A stretch of DNA of 64,000 nucleotides from the NCBI GenBank assembly GCA_020638195.1, contig JACKJC010000004.1, positions 62,001 through 126,000 on the forward strand, written 5' to 3'. This DNA is from Methylobacteriaceae bacterium. GTDB lineage: Bacteria > Pseudomonadota > Alphaproteobacteria > Rhizobiales > Beijerinckiaceae. Numbering within the stretch: position 1 is the first letter of the stretch; every line of letters starts with the position of its first letter. The translations under genes were made by a program, and so were the position numbers. The notes beneath the pieces are model-generated. The model did not search any database. It was not told the DNA's origin and saw nothing but the letters and a program-made list of their open reading frames with translations. Below are positions 35,253-44,108 of this stretch, piece by piece.

Positions 35253-35498
35253 CCGATTGGGATGATGCGTTTCACCACAATATGCAAGCCAGCGGCTGGG
35301 ACGCCCGACCGATTTGCGCTTGCACGCCGAACGACGTGTCGACAACGCTGCAAGCAGGTTCGGTTATCCGCGACTTCGCCCCCGTCGGGAACTGCTCATG
35401 AAAATCCGGAGCACATCTGTCGGCGATCGCGACCCCGACACTGTCTGGTCGCGCGTCCACAGGATCAAAGATCGTAAACCGGCGAGGCGCCTGCGGCC

Positions 35499-35753
35499 TC
35501 AGCGCGCGAGCGCCTCGTGCGCCAGAAACGCGAGCGCCACGACGCCAGCAGCGCCCACCAGCAGTGGTATCACGCACCCCGTGCGCCGCGTCGTACGGTT
35601 GTGGACGCGATTGTATGCAGCCTTCTTCGGATTGGTCAGCCACCCGTAGCCGCGTGGCGCCTTGAACCCCAAGCTATGTCGAACGTATCGCTTCCAAGAG
35701 GTGCGAGCAGCAACCCGCTTCTTCCAGCTTGGCCGCCTGTATCCAAATCGCAT
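35499..35753 (-). CDS. Small basic protein with C-terminal membrane segment
   Basis: From ATG 35753, 84 residues. The N-terminal part is strongly basic and contains TSWKRYVRHSLGFKAPRGYG, then NPKKAAYNRVHNRTT, a pattern I associate with a widespread family of short bacterial proteins of unknown role. A hydrophobic C-terminal helix (VIPLLVGAAGVVALAFLA) follows. AGGA lies 8 bases before this start; a longer in-frame start at 35894 has no support. Confidence 0.5.
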   Translation of the reverse strand: MRFGYRRPSWKKRVAARTSWKRYVRHSLGFKAPRGYGWLTNPKKAAYNRVHNRTTRRTGCVIPLLVGAAGVVALAFLAHEALAR

Positions 35754-35940
35754 TTTGAAATTCCTGGCGAAACGCGGCTCGCCCCAATCCGAGGAGGCCC
35801 TGCGACGAACTGCCGCCGGAGCGGCTAAAAGGCAAAATACTGCGCCTCCATGCCGCCGCCAAAGGTTGACATCGTCGTCGCGCCAATTCGACAATCCTAA
35901 CAGCGCACAAACGTTGCTGTAACGATCGGAAAACCGGAAA

Positions 35941-36618
35941 ATGAGCGAATTCGAACAAATTCCTTTTCAAGCCGACGACTTTACAACCAATCCCGAGCCG
36001 CGCTGCGCATGTCTCCTGCTCCTCGACACGTCCGTGTCGATGCGCGGACGGCGGATCGACGAACTCAACGCCGGCCTCATCACGTTCAAAGACGAATTGA
36101 TGGGCGACAGCCTCGCCGCCAAGCGGGTCGAAGTCGGCATTGTCGGCTTCGGCCCAGTCCAGACGATCACCGATTTTACAACAGCTGACCTATTTCAGCC
36201 GCCGCGCCTCGACGTTATCGGCGACACGCCGATGGGCGCGGCGATCACGACGGGGCTCGACCTGCTGAAACAACGCAAGGAAATCTACAAGGCAAACGGC
36301 GTCGCCTACTATCGCCCCTGGATCTTCCTCATCACCGACGGCGGTCCGACCGACGAATGGCGGCATGCTGCCGCCATGGTCAAGGAAGGGGAACAGTCCA
36401 AGGCTTTCCAGTTCTACGCCGTCGGCGTCGAGGACGCCAACATGGACGTTCTCCAGCAAATCGCAACGCGCACGCCGCTCAAGCTCAAAGGCTTGCAGTT
36501 CCGCGAACTGTTCCAGTGGTTGTCCAACTCGCTCGGTTCCGTCTCGCACTCGCAGCCCGGCGAAGCCGTGCCGCTCATCAATCCGGTTGCTCCGAACGGA
36601 TGGGCGACCGCCGGATGA
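35941..36618 (+). CDS. vWA-domain protein (TerY type), first gene of a TerY-P triad
   Basis: The protein has 225 residues in a single von Willebrand A domain. The MIDAS metal site is LLLLDTSVSM (Asp29, Ser31, Ser33), with Thr in GDTPMGAAI and Asp in FLITDGGPTDEW. TerY-like proteins bind partners in stress signalling. Its stop overlaps the start of the phosphatase gene (ATGA), and a kinase follows, which is the known TerY-P module of vWA, PP2C and kinase. The acidic N-terminus resembles related proteins. Confidence 0.85.
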   Translation: MSEFEQIPFQADDFTTNPEPRCACLLLLDTSVSMRGRRIDELNAGLITFKDELMGDSLAAKRVEVGIVGFGPVQTITDFTTADLFQPPRLDVIGDTPMGAAITTGLDLLKQRKEIYKANGVAYYRPWIFLITDGGPTDEWRHAAAMVKEGEQSKAFQFYAVGVEDANMDVLQQIATRTPLKLKGLQFRELFQWLSNSLGSVSHSQPGEAVPLINPVAPNGWATAG

Positions 36619-37421
36619 CATCTGCGACCTGGCGGATCGCCGCCGCGTCAAGCATCGGCACGTCGCACGTCAAACAAGGTTCGGTCTGCCAAGACAGCCA
36701 CGCCTGCCGCATCATGCAGGACGCAGACGGCAGCGACGTCGTCGTCCTCGTCGCGTCCGACGGCGCCGGCAGCGCAACGCGGGCAGATGCGGGATCCGAT
36801 TGCGCCTGCAGCACGATTGTGGAGGCGGTCGAGGTCTGTCTCGCAAAGGGACGCCGCGTCGCCAGCTTCACCTTCGACGATGCCCGCGACTGGGTCGATC
36901 ACGTCCAGCGGGCCATCGCCTACCGAGCCGAGCAAGATGGCGCCACCGAGCGCGACTACGCCTGCACGCTCCTCGTCGCCATCATTGGAACTGACGCTGC
37001 CGCCTTCCTGCAAATCGGCGACGGCGCGATGGTGGCGACGGACGAGATCGGCGAGTGGTCCTGGATCCATTGGCCACAGCGCGGCGACTACGCAAATTCG
37101 ACGTATTTTGTCACCGAGAAGAACGCCTGCAACCAAATGGCGTTCGACGTCATTGCGCGCCCGATCGACGACGTCGCCGTCTTCACCGACGGAATCGAGC
37201 CGCTCGTCCTGCACTACGCGACCAAGACCGTGCACTCGCCGTTCTTCAACGCGATGCTCGGGCCAGTTCTGGCGTCGACGCGATCAGGGCTCGATCGAAA
37301 TCTCTCAACCAGCCTTGAGAAATACCTCGCGTCACCCAAGGTCTGCGAGCGCACCGACGACGACAAGACATTGATCCTCGCTACGCGTCGGAACGCCGCG
37401 GCCACGACGGAATCGGCCTGA
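36615..37421 (+). CDS. PP2C-family protein phosphatase
   Basis: The protein has 268 residues from ATG 36615. PP2C metal-site motifs are QGSVCQDSHACR, VVLVASDGAGSATRAD, FLQIGDGAMVATD and VAVFTDGIEP, the Asp residues of which bind two Mn or Mg ions. It should dephosphorylate Ser/Thr, probably reversing the partner kinase. The gene overlaps the vWA gene by four bases and is followed after three bases by the kinase. Confidence 0.85.
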   Translation: MTSATWRIAAASSIGTSHVKQGSVCQDSHACRIMQDADGSDVVVLVASDGAGSATRADAGSDCACSTIVEAVEVCLAKGRRVASFTFDDARDWVDHVQRAIAYRAEQDGATERDYACTLLVAIIGTDAAAFLQIGDGAMVATDEIGEWSWIHWPQRGDYANSTYFVTEKNACNQMAFDVIARPIDDVAVFTDGIEPLVLHYATKTVHSPFFNAMLGPVLASTRSGLDRNLSTSLEKYLASPKVCERTDDDKTLILATRRNAAATTESA

Positions 37422-37424
37422 CAC

Positions 37425-39353
37425 GTGAGCACGCCTTTCGCCATACGCACGTCCAAGGGGCCGATTGCGCTCGGCAAGCTGATCGGTAAAGGCGGCGAGG
37501 CGTCTGTCTTCGAAATTGCCGGCAGCACCGACAAGGTGGCCAAAATCTACCACGCGCCCAAGCCTGACCAGAGCATGAAGGTCGCCGCGATGCTGCCGAT
37601 CGCCAACGCCGATCTCCTGGCTTTGACGGCTTGGCCGCTTGATCTCTTGTACGGAAAGACCGGCTCGTTCACCGGCATCGTACTGCCGCGCGTCAGCGGA
37701 CACAAAGACATCCACAACCTGTACAGTCCGCGCAGCCGGAAAGCGGAGTTTCCGAACGCCGATTGGCGATTTCTGATTCGAGCCGCCGCCAACACGGCGC
37801 GCGCCTTCGCCGCGGTACATCAGGCCAAATGCGTCATCGGAGACGTCAACCATGGCGGCGTGCTCGTCTCCGACAAAGCCACCGTCCGCATCATCGATTG
37901 CGATTCCTTCCAGTTCGAAGCGAACGGAAAGCGATTCTTCTGCGACGTCGGCGTCCCAACCTTCACGCCGCCGGAACTTCAGGGGAAGCCGTTTCGCGGC
38001 GTCGTGCGGACGCCCAACCACGACAATTTCGGGCTCGCAATCCTCGTCTTCCACCTCCTGTACATGGGCCGCCACCCGTTCGCGGGCCGTTTTCTCGGCC
38101 GCGGCGACATGAGCCTTGAGAAGGCGATCACAGAATTCCGGTTCGCATACGGCGCAAACCGCGCCGCTTACCAAATGGAGCCGCCGCCCAACGTTCCCGG
38201 TATCGCAATCGCCTCTCCCGCCGTCGCAGCCTTGTTCGAACGCGCCATGGCGCCCGGCGCCGTTCAGAACGGCGCCCGACCGACGGCAAGAGACTGGATC
38301 GGCGCGCTCGACGGCCTCGAAAAGACCCTCAAGACGTGCGCAATCAATTCGTCGCACGCCTACTTCAATGGCCTCGATCGCTGCCCATGGTGCCATCTCG
38401 AGGCCGCCACCGGCGCCGTGCTCTTCAATGCGTGGATCCAACGCGGTCCCCAGGCCGCGTTTGGCGGCGTCGACGCCGTGTGGGCGACGATTATGCGCGT
38501 ACCCTCGCCCGGCGCGTTGCCCGTGATCGGCGACCCGTCTCCGTCGCCCTCGTCCCAGGCGCTCGCGCACGGGCGCGCGCGTCGCTCAAAAATGCTCGTG
38601 GGTCACGGCGGGTTGGTTGCAGCTGTCATCTGCCTGATCGCCGCTGCGCCACAAGCCACGATGCTCATCCTGCTTGCTGCGCTCGTCGCCTGGTTCGTTG
38701 TCGCCAACTGGGCCTCGTCTGGCCATTCCTTGCAAACTTTCAGGAATTCCGAAAAGGCCGCGCTCGACCGCTGGAAGGCGTTGAAAGCACGCTGGGACAT
38801 CGAGGCCTCCGACCAGGAGTTCGTCAGCCAGCTTCGGCAGTTGCAGAACGAACGTGATCAGTTGCGCGATCTGCCGGCAGTCCGACAGAGGCGTTACCAG
38901 CAGCTGGAACGCGATCGCGAAAAGGTCCAGCGCCAGCGATTTCTCGAACGGTTCGAGATCGAGAAGGCCAAGATATCCGGCATCGGCCCCAGTCGAACGG
39001 TCATGCTGGCAAGCTACAACATCGAGACAGCCTGGGATGTCGCCGAACATCGCATCATGAACGTTCCTGGCTTCGGCCCTGCGCTCACTCGGGAACTCAT
39101 GGCCTGGCGCCGCGGCGTCGAATCCCGTTTCCGTTTCGATCCATCGAAAGGCGTCGACCCCCAGGATATCGCGGCGCTCGACCGCGAGCTTGCCGGCGTC
39201 AAAGGCAAGCTCGAACAAAATCTGGCGGCCGGCGCGCAGCGGCTGACCGAGATACGCAACCGAACGCTCGCTCGTCGCGCCGCCCTACAACCGCAATTGG
39301 AAGAAGCCGCGCGAACGCGCGCGCAGGCGACCGCCGACCTGCAGGTTGCCTGA
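37425..39353 (+). CDS. Ser/Thr kinase with zinc site, membrane helices and HhH domain
   Basis: The protein has 642 residues from GTG 37425. The kinase domain has the glycine loop LIGKGGEASVF, Lys40 in KVAKIYH, catalytic Asp140 in VIGDVNHGGVLVSD, and IIDCDSF in place of DFG. A CPWC pair follows near residue 322. Hydrophobic segments lie around residues 390-430, then a predicted coiled coil, then two helix-hairpin-helix units (ISGIGPSRTVMLAS; VPGFGPALTRELM) and a helical tail. The HhH part could bind nucleic acid. It completes the triad with the vWA and PP2C proteins. Confidence 0.82.
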   Translation: MSTPFAIRTSKGPIALGKLIGKGGEASVFEIAGSTDKVAKIYHAPKPDQSMKVAAMLPIANADLLALTAWPLDLLYGKTGSFTGIVLPRVSGHKDIHNLYSPRSRKAEFPNADWRFLIRAAANTARAFAAVHQAKCVIGDVNHGGVLVSDKATVRIIDCDSFQFEANGKRFFCDVGVPTFTPPELQGKPFRGVVRTPNHDNFGLAILVFHLLYMGRHPFAGRFLGRGDMSLEKAITEFRFAYGANRAAYQMEPPPNVPGIAIASPAVAALFERAMAPGAVQNGARPTARDWIGALDGLEKTLKTCAINSSHAYFNGLDRCPWCHLEAATGAVLFNAWIQRGPQAAFGGVDAVWATIMRVPSPGALPVIGDPSPSPSSQALAHGRARRSKMLVGHGGLVAAVICLIAAAPQATMLILLAALVAWFVVANWASSGHSLQTFRNSEKAALDRWKALKARWDIEASDQEFVSQLRQLQNERDQLRDLPAVRQRRYQQLERDREKVQRQRFLERFEIEKAKISGIGPSRTVMLASYNIETAWDVAEHRIMNVPGFGPALTRELMAWRRGVESRFRFDPSKGVDPQDIAALDRELAGVKGKLEQNLAAGAQRLTEIRNRTLARRAALQPQLEEAARTRAQATADLQVA

Positions 39354-39455
39354 AGCGCCCTTTGCCTCACCCATTGGGTCCGAAGCCTCGCGGCCTGAGT
39401 ACGCGACCACAAACGTGCTAGCATCGTTACGACTGTAACCACGAACGCTCGCTCG

Positions 39456-40367
39456 ATGCCGCTCGTCTTCGATACAAAGCCCGATTCCGGATACGACGAT
39501 CATCCGAGCGAGCGATATCATTTCCCGAACCGCTACCTTGCGATCGCCGCGAGCGGGATCGGCGACTGGATCGTTTACCGCAAACCGCGTCGAGGCGCCG
39601 GCGATCCAGGTTATTTCGCCGCCGCGCGGCTCGTCGCAATCGACGCCGATCCCGCAGCGCCCAACTCGTCCTACGCGCGTCTCGAGCACTATCTGCCATT
39701 TGACGCCATCGTACCACAGGCCGCTCCGAGCGGCCGGCCGTTCGAGGCCGCGCTACGTGCCGTACCTGCCCAGTCGCGCGGCGCGGCAATTCAAGGGAAG
39801 TCGATACGCCCGCTCAGCCTTGAAGATTTCGCCGCCATTGCCCTTGCCGGCCTGCACGCGACGTTCGACCCGCGCAATGCAATCCGCCTCGAACTCGATC
39901 GAGCCCACTGCGATCCAGAAACCTTCGACCTCGTGAATGCGCCTGTCGAAGCGCAAGAACGCCAGATCAAGCAAATTCTTCTCAATCGAAAAATTCGGGA
40001 CGCCGCTTTTCGTGGCGCCGTGTGCATCGCCTACGACAGTACGTGCGCCGTTACCGGCCTGCGTATCATCAACGGAGGTGGCAAGTCAGAGGTGCAGGCG
40101 GCTCATATTTGGCCGGTCGCCGAGGGCGGTCCCGATATCGTCCAAAACGGGATTGCGCTCTCCGGGACCATCCACTGGCTGTTCGACCGCAAGTTGATCT
40201 CGGTGTCGGATGACTACCGGCTGCTCGTCTCGCACAATAAGGTCCCGCGCGACCTCCAGCAGCTGTTCCAGAACCAGCTCAACCGAATACGACTTCCGGC
40301 AAAGCAAGCTGATTGGCCCCATCCCGCTTACCTGCGCCGACACCGAGAATCGGCAATGATCGGATAA
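39456..40367 (+). CDS. HNH endonuclease (restriction-type)
   Basis: The gene encodes 303 residues. The C-terminal part is an HNH nuclease of the type often annotated HNH_2: YDSTCAVTGLRIINGGG, VQAAHIWPVAEGGPD, NGIALSGTIHWLFDRKLI, with His in AAHI, Asn in NGIAL and His in IHWLF. The N-terminal 170 residues are unrecognised and may target DNA. No methyltransferase lies beside it. It follows the TerY-P triad by 100 bases on the same strand, so both may be defence-linked. Confidence 0.8.
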   Translation: MPLVFDTKPDSGYDDHPSERYHFPNRYLAIAASGIGDWIVYRKPRRGAGDPGYFAAARLVAIDADPAAPNSSYARLEHYLPFDAIVPQAAPSGRPFEAALRAVPAQSRGAAIQGKSIRPLSLEDFAAIALAGLHATFDPRNAIRLELDRAHCDPETFDLVNAPVEAQERQIKQILLNRKIRDAAFRGAVCIAYDSTCAVTGLRIINGGGKSEVQAAHIWPVAEGGPDIVQNGIALSGTIHWLFDRKLISVSDDYRLLVSHNKVPRDLQQLFQNQLNRIRLPAKQADWPHPAYLRRHRESAMIG

Positions 40368-40415
40368 GACGCGCCTGCCCGACCGACGACCGCCACGCGG
40401 GCAAAACAACTATCA

Positions 40416-40937
40416 TCAGATCAAAGCGAGCGAGGCGAGCCGCAGCGCCATCGCCTGCGTGCTGACCTGATACCGGTCGGCGAGCCTGACCAGCGCCTCG
40501 TCGTCGCTGAAGTCGATGCGCATGCTGTCCAGGTCGGCGCGCAACCAATCGGCGGGCATCAGCAGATTGGCGGCAAACGCGTTTGCCTCAATCTCAAGGA
40601 CGTTCTCGGCGGTCGTCGACCGCCCGTCACGAAAATAGATCGGAAACTTCTCGTCGACATGGACGGCCTCGCCCTTGTGTAGGGCCAGATGACCGATCTC
40701 GTGGGCGATCGTGAATCGCTGGCGAACGACAGAATGATGCTGATTGACCACGATGACGCGGCGATCGCCTTCCCGATACAGGATGCCGGAAACATCAGCC
40801 GAAAGGTCAAACGGTCTGACCTCGGCGCCCAGTCGCGCCGCCACCGCCATAACGTCGACGGGCGGCTGCGTCAGATTCTGCAAAGCTTCTTCGGCCCTGC
40901 GGCGAACCCGCAGGTAGCTCGGCTTGAGGACAGTCAC
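40416..40937 (-). CDS. ImmA/IrrE-family metallopeptidase
   Basis: The 173-residue protein has the zinc-binding motif FTIAHEIGHLALHKG and downstream ENVLEIEANAFAANLLMP, which gives the third ligand. ImmA-type enzymes cut an XRE repressor to induce mobile or stress genes. Here the start overlaps the stop of an XRE gene by four bases, so enzyme and likely substrate are made together. The C-terminal part (RLADRYQVSTQAMALRL) is a helix-turn-helix-like tail common in the family. Confidence 0.86.
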   Translation of the reverse strand: MTVLKPSYLRVRRRAEEALQNLTQPPVDVMAVAARLGAEVRPFDLSADVSGILYREGDRRVIVVNQHHSVVRQRFTIAHEIGHLALHKGEAVHVDEKFPIYFRDGRSTTAENVLEIEANAFAANLLMPADWLRADLDSMRIDFSDDEALVRLADRYQVSTQAMALRLASLALI

Positions 40938-41224
40938 GAAGACCGTTCCGTCTCAGCCTTCAGCGTCGCAACAACGCGCGCGACGTCGTCGCGCAGCGCC
41001 GGCTTCGATTCCGGCTTCGGGATCAATTCGGTCGGATCGGCGTCGAGAGCCTGCGCGATCCCCACCATCTGATGGAGCAAGACGCGCTGCCGTCCTCGCT
41101 CGATGTTCGTGATCGAGGTTCGCGAGAGATCAACCCGCTTAGCGAGTTCGTCCTGCGTGACGTTTTTTTCCTCGCGCAACGCACGCACGCGGCTGCCGAA
41201 CAGTCGGTAAAGACGATCTTCCAT
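40934..41224 (-). CDS. XRE-family repressor (ImmR-like) paired with ImmA
   Basis: The gene encodes 96 residues from ATG 41224. The helix-turn-helix is RALREEKNVTQDELAKRV then SRTSITNIERGRQRV, and a short helical tail with PTELIPKPESKP follows. The longer in-frame start at 41389 would run across the promoter region and is rejected. The divergent neighbour is the ubiquitin-like operon, and repeats in the gap suggest that this protein controls it. Confidence 0.82.
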   Translation of the reverse strand: MEDRLYRLFGSRVRALREEKNVTQDELAKRVDLSRTSITNIERGRQRVLLHQMVGIAQALDADPTELIPKPESKPALRDDVARVVATLKAETERSS

Positions 41225-41280
41225 GGCTGGTTTGCTGGCCCTTCTCGGCGACGGTAGCTGATTCAAATCGGAAACACAAG

Positions 41281-41367
41281 CTGTTTGTCCGACATGGAAA
41301 CAGTTTGTAAAAAGGTTTTTCACCGCATGTTTGCATTGTTGACATTCGATAGAATCGACCCCAATGT
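41281..41367. promoter_or_regulatory. Divergent control region of the ubiquitin-like operon
   Basis: CTGTTTGT at 41281-41288 and CAGTTTGT at 41301-41308 are near-identical direct repeats two helical turns apart, over the start region of the XRE gene. On the plus strand TTGACA (41339-41344) is followed 17 bases later by CAATGT, and TCGAT-AGA-ATCGA sits in the spacer as a small palindrome. AAAGGAGG at 41379-41386 is the ribosome site of the first ubiquitin-like gene. The arrangement fits repression by the XRE protein and release by ImmA. Confidence 0.5.
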
Positions 41368-41391
41368 GGCCCGACTGAAAGGAGGCCACCC

Positions 41392-41883
41392 ATGGCTGAC
41401 GTAATCATCGAAAAGCGCGAGCTCCTCTTCGCAGTTGAAGGCGTCAAGGCGCCGCAATCCCTTCTCCTCGAGGCCGACCTGACCGTCGCCGGCCTGCTCG
41501 AGCGCGTGCGGCACGCGACCGGGCGGCACGACCTGGTCGAGGCGCTGATCGAGGACGAAGAAAGCGCCCTTGCCCATCACGAACTCGTCTTCGAGCGCAT
41601 CACAATCGAAGACTTCAGGCTGATCCACGTCGCCAGCGGCGGCGAGATCACCGTCACCGTCGCGTTTAACGGCGTAAAGCAGCGGACGTTCAAGCCGAGC
41701 GCGACGATGGCCAAAATCATCCGCTGGGCGATGCACGAATTCGGGATCGAAGGCGATCCGTCCGAATTCCAGCTGAAGGTCGGTGACGCGGTCCTGCCGC
41801 CCGGCGAACATCTCGGCCAGGTCGCCCATGGCGCCAAGGAGGTCCGCCTCGCGCTCGTCATGAAGATCAGGCCGCAGGGCTGA
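41392..41883 (+). CDS. Tandem ubiquitin-like (beta-grasp) protein
   Basis: The protein has 163 residues in two beta-grasp-like halves: residues 1-82 (RELLFAVEGVKAPQSLL, FRLIHVASGG) and residues 83-163 (EITVTVAFNGVKQRTF, EFQLKVGDAVLP, VRLALVMKIRPQG). The protein ends in a single glycine, as needed for direct adenylation by an E1. A double ubiquitin-like domain is also the layout of the Bil system protein BilA and of ISG15. It heads the operon with an optimal ribosome site, and E2-like, JAB and E1-like genes follow. Confidence 0.8.
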   Translation: MADVIIEKRELLFAVEGVKAPQSLLLEADLTVAGLLERVRHATGRHDLVEALIEDEESALAHHELVFERITIEDFRLIHVASGGEITVTVAFNGVKQRTFKPSATMAKIIRWAMHEFGIEGDPSEFQLKVGDAVLPPGEHLGQVAHGAKEVRLALVMKIRPQG

Positions 41884-41888
41884 CCATC

Positions 41889-42392
41889 ATGAACACCGAC
41901 GAAACCGCGCTTCGCCGGGACCTGCAGGGCGCCAGATTTAAGGTCGGCGTCCTGCGCAAGCGATGGGAACTCGTGCGCATCCGTTTCCCGCTCGTCTGGT
42001 TCCGCATTCCGAAGCCAAGAGACAAGGCGGGGCCGCCGCACTTTCTTCTGCGCGTCGACGCCACCGACTATCCCGGCGCACTCACCGCGCAGTTGTGGGA
42101 CGCGCGCGATAACAAGGCGCTCGCGCCGGAGCTGCGTCCCTCCGGCGCCGCCGGGCCGCTGCTGGCGTTCTCGAACTGGTCGCAGTGCCTTTACCACCCA
42201 ATCGACCGTCTCGCGCGCAGCCACTGGCCGGGACACCCAGAGCCCTGGCCCGCGGGATCCGACATCAACGACTTTCTGGAGGCCGTTCATGGCTTCATCC
42301 ATGATCCGACGTATCTACAATCGAGCGCGCCCGCCGCGAGCGCTGAACTGCCCGCGGAGCCTCTGGAAACAGATCCTCCGGCAGCTGCGTGA
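41889..42392 (+). CDS. E2-like (UBC-fold) protein
   Basis: The gene encodes 167 residues. The segment SNWSQCLYHPIDR holds Cys100, the likely acceptor of the ubiquitin-like thioester, and WPAGSDINDFLEAVHGFI near the C-terminus is the helix usual after the active site. The N-terminus (FRIPKPRDKAGPPHFLLRV) supplies a beta-sheet. It is too divergent to name with certainty, but its place between the ubiquitin-like and JAB genes supports an E2 role. It begins 5 bases after the previous stop. Confidence 0.65.
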   Translation: MNTDETALRRDLQGARFKVGVLRKRWELVRIRFPLVWFRIPKPRDKAGPPHFLLRVDATDYPGALTAQLWDARDNKALAPELRPSGAAGPLLAFSNWSQCLYHPIDRLARSHWPGHPEPWPAGSDINDFLEAVHGFIHDPTYLQSSAPAASAELPAEPLETDPPAAA

Positions 42393-42804
42393 ACGCGGCG
42401 CCGGCGTCCGCGAGAGCGGCGGCTTTCTCCTGGGCAAGATTGTCTCGGGCCAACGGTACGTTACCGACTTCGTCGCCTACGACGACGTCGATCCAGGCGC
42501 CCTGCAAGGCATCATCGTCTTCGACGCGTCCAAAATGGATGTCGTCTGGCGGCGTTGTGAAGCCGACGGCTTGCAAGTCGTCGCCGACGTTCACACGCAC
42601 GGTCGCGGGTTCGGGCAAAGCCAGATGGACATGGACAACCCGATGATTCCACAGCGCGGCCACATCGCGCTCATCGTGCCGGACTTCGCCCAAGGCTTCG
42701 TCAAGCCGGGTCAATTCGGCATGTACGAATTCTGCGGGATCGGCCAGTGGCGCAATCACAGCCGGCTCGGCGCGAAGTTCATGCGGCTGGAGCGGTTCTC
42801 ATGA
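42289..42804 (+). CDS. JAB/JAMM-family isopeptidase
   Basis: The gene encodes 171 residues. The JAMM site is Glu42 in RESGGFLLGKI, then His102 and His104 in VADVHTHGRG, then Ser111 and Asp114 in GQSQMD. The gap between the second His and Ser is six residues instead of the usual seven, because the Pro after HTH is missing. It should remove the ubiquitin-like protein from targets or mature it. The start overlaps the E2-like gene by about 100 bases; ATG 42301 is another candidate. The stop overlaps the E1 start as ATGA. Confidence 0.82.
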   Translation: MASSMIRRIYNRARPPRALNCPRSLWKQILRQLRERGAGVRESGGFLLGKIVSGQRYVTDFVAYDDVDPGALQGIIVFDASKMDVVWRRCEADGLQVVADVHTHGRGFGQSQMDMDNPMIPQRGHIALIVPDFAQGFVKPGQFGMYEFCGIGQWRNHSRLGAKFMRLERFS

Positions 42805-44108
42805 ATGTCCTTACCGATCGCGGCGCGCAGTTCGTCATGGCGGCCACCGAAAACGACTACGACGAGGCGATCATCCGGCTTGAGCGTGCAGCACTCACGC
42901 TCGACTGCTCGCCGAACCCGGACGCCGCGCACCAAGCCGCGCTGCTCGCCGCCGCAACCTGCGCGATCCGCATGTTCAGGGGCGGCGTCTTCATGACGCC
43001 GAACGTCACGGGCCAACTGACCATCGGCCAGGAGCGCCCGCAAACGATCCGCCGACGCCTTGAGACCCTCGGCGTGCGCACGATCAACCCACCGGATCAC
43101 GCCGTCAGACTACGGGTAGGCGCCTGCGACACCAACGTCGACGCGGATCTTCACGCCACCTGTTCGGGCTGGATCGCCAAAGTCGATCCACGCGCGTGCC
43201 TGCATCCGACCGCGCCCTCGAATGTCCTGACAGGGGTCGCGGCAGGCGGCCTGGCGATCGCTGAGCTCTTCCGCAAGGCAGTTCTCGACGATGTGCTGGC
43301 ATGCAAACGGCCGCAACAGATGGACGTATGGGGCGACGCCGGCCACTCCGATCCCGAAATCCGGCGGTTGCCGCAGGCGCTTTGGTTCGTCGGCCTCGGA
43401 AATCTCGGCCAGGCGAGCCTCTTCACGCTCGCCTTGCTTCCTTGGCGCGACCCGGCCTTGACAACCCTCCTGCTCAACGATGCGGACGTCTGCGGCGTCG
43501 AAAACCTCGCGGTGCAGGTGCTCACCTCCCACAGCTCGATCGGGCAGCCCAAGGCGCGCGCCGCGGCGGCTTGGGCCGAGGCGCGAGGATTTCGAACGAT
43601 CGTCAGCGAGCGTCGCTTTTCCGCAGCGACCAAACCGCAACAAGGCGAGCCAAGGATTGCGCTCGTCGGAGTCGACAACCTCGCAGCGCGGCGATGCGTC
43701 GCCGAAGCCGGCTTCGATCTTGTCGTCGACGCCGGGCTCGGCGCAACCGGCGCCGAAGCGTTCGACATTCGGCTGCACGTCTTCCCGGGCACACAGACAG
43801 CAGCTTCGGTCTGGCCTGAACAGAGCAAGAGCGAAGCCGCCGCACTCGGCGCCGCCTATCAACGCTTGATAGCGCAGGGGCGCCTGGATGCCTGCGGCGC
43901 CATGACGATCGCCGATCATGCGGTCGGCGTCCCTTGCACCGCTATCGTCGCGGCCGCCCTGCAGATCGCGCAAATGTGCCGGGCGCTGGCGAGCGGACAC
44001 TGTCTCGACCGGATCGATCTGAGTCTGGCGGACCTGCGCCATGCCGCGGTCCGCCCAATGCCGGCGCACCTGCCCGCAACGCCTCCAAGCTTTTCTGCGA
44101 CCGACTAG
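42801..44108 (+). CDS. E1-like (ThiF-fold) activating enzyme
   Basis: The protein has 435 residues. The Rossmann ATP site is FVGLGNLGQASLFTLALL near residue 196, followed by LLLNDADVCGVENLAVQ, the Asp that follows the second strand. The catalytic cysteine candidate is Cys379 in AVGVPCTAIVAAAL. The N-terminal 190 residues are a separate unrecognised domain. It should adenylate the ubiquitin-like C-terminus and form a thioester. The gene ends 4 bases inside the end of the opposite-strand protease-like gene. Confidence 0.82.
   Translation: MNVLTDRGAQFVMAATENDYDEAIIRLERAALTLDCSPNPDAAHQAALLAAATCAIRMFRGGVFMTPNVTGQLTIGQERPQTIRRRLETLGVRTINPPDHAVRLRVGACDTNVDADLHATCSGWIAKVDPRACLHPTAPSNVLTGVAAGGLAIAELFRKAVLDDVLACKRPQQMDVWGDAGHSDPEIRRLPQALWFVGLGNLGQASLFTLALLPWRDPALTTLLLNDADVCGVENLAVQVLTSHSSIGQPKARAAAAWAEARGFRTIVSERRFSAATKPQQGEPRIALVGVDNLAARRCVAEAGFDLVVDAGLGATGAEAFDIRLHVFPGTQTAASVWPEQSKSEAAALGAAYQRLIAQGRLDACGAMTIADHAVGVPCTAIVAAALQIAQMCRALASGHCLDRIDLSLADLRHAAVRPMPAHLPATPPSFSATD

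Noticed and set aside
40934..44108. CBASS type II locus
   Set aside because: E1, E2 and JAB functions are present, but there is no CD-NTase or effector, and a separate ubiquitin-like protein is encoded.
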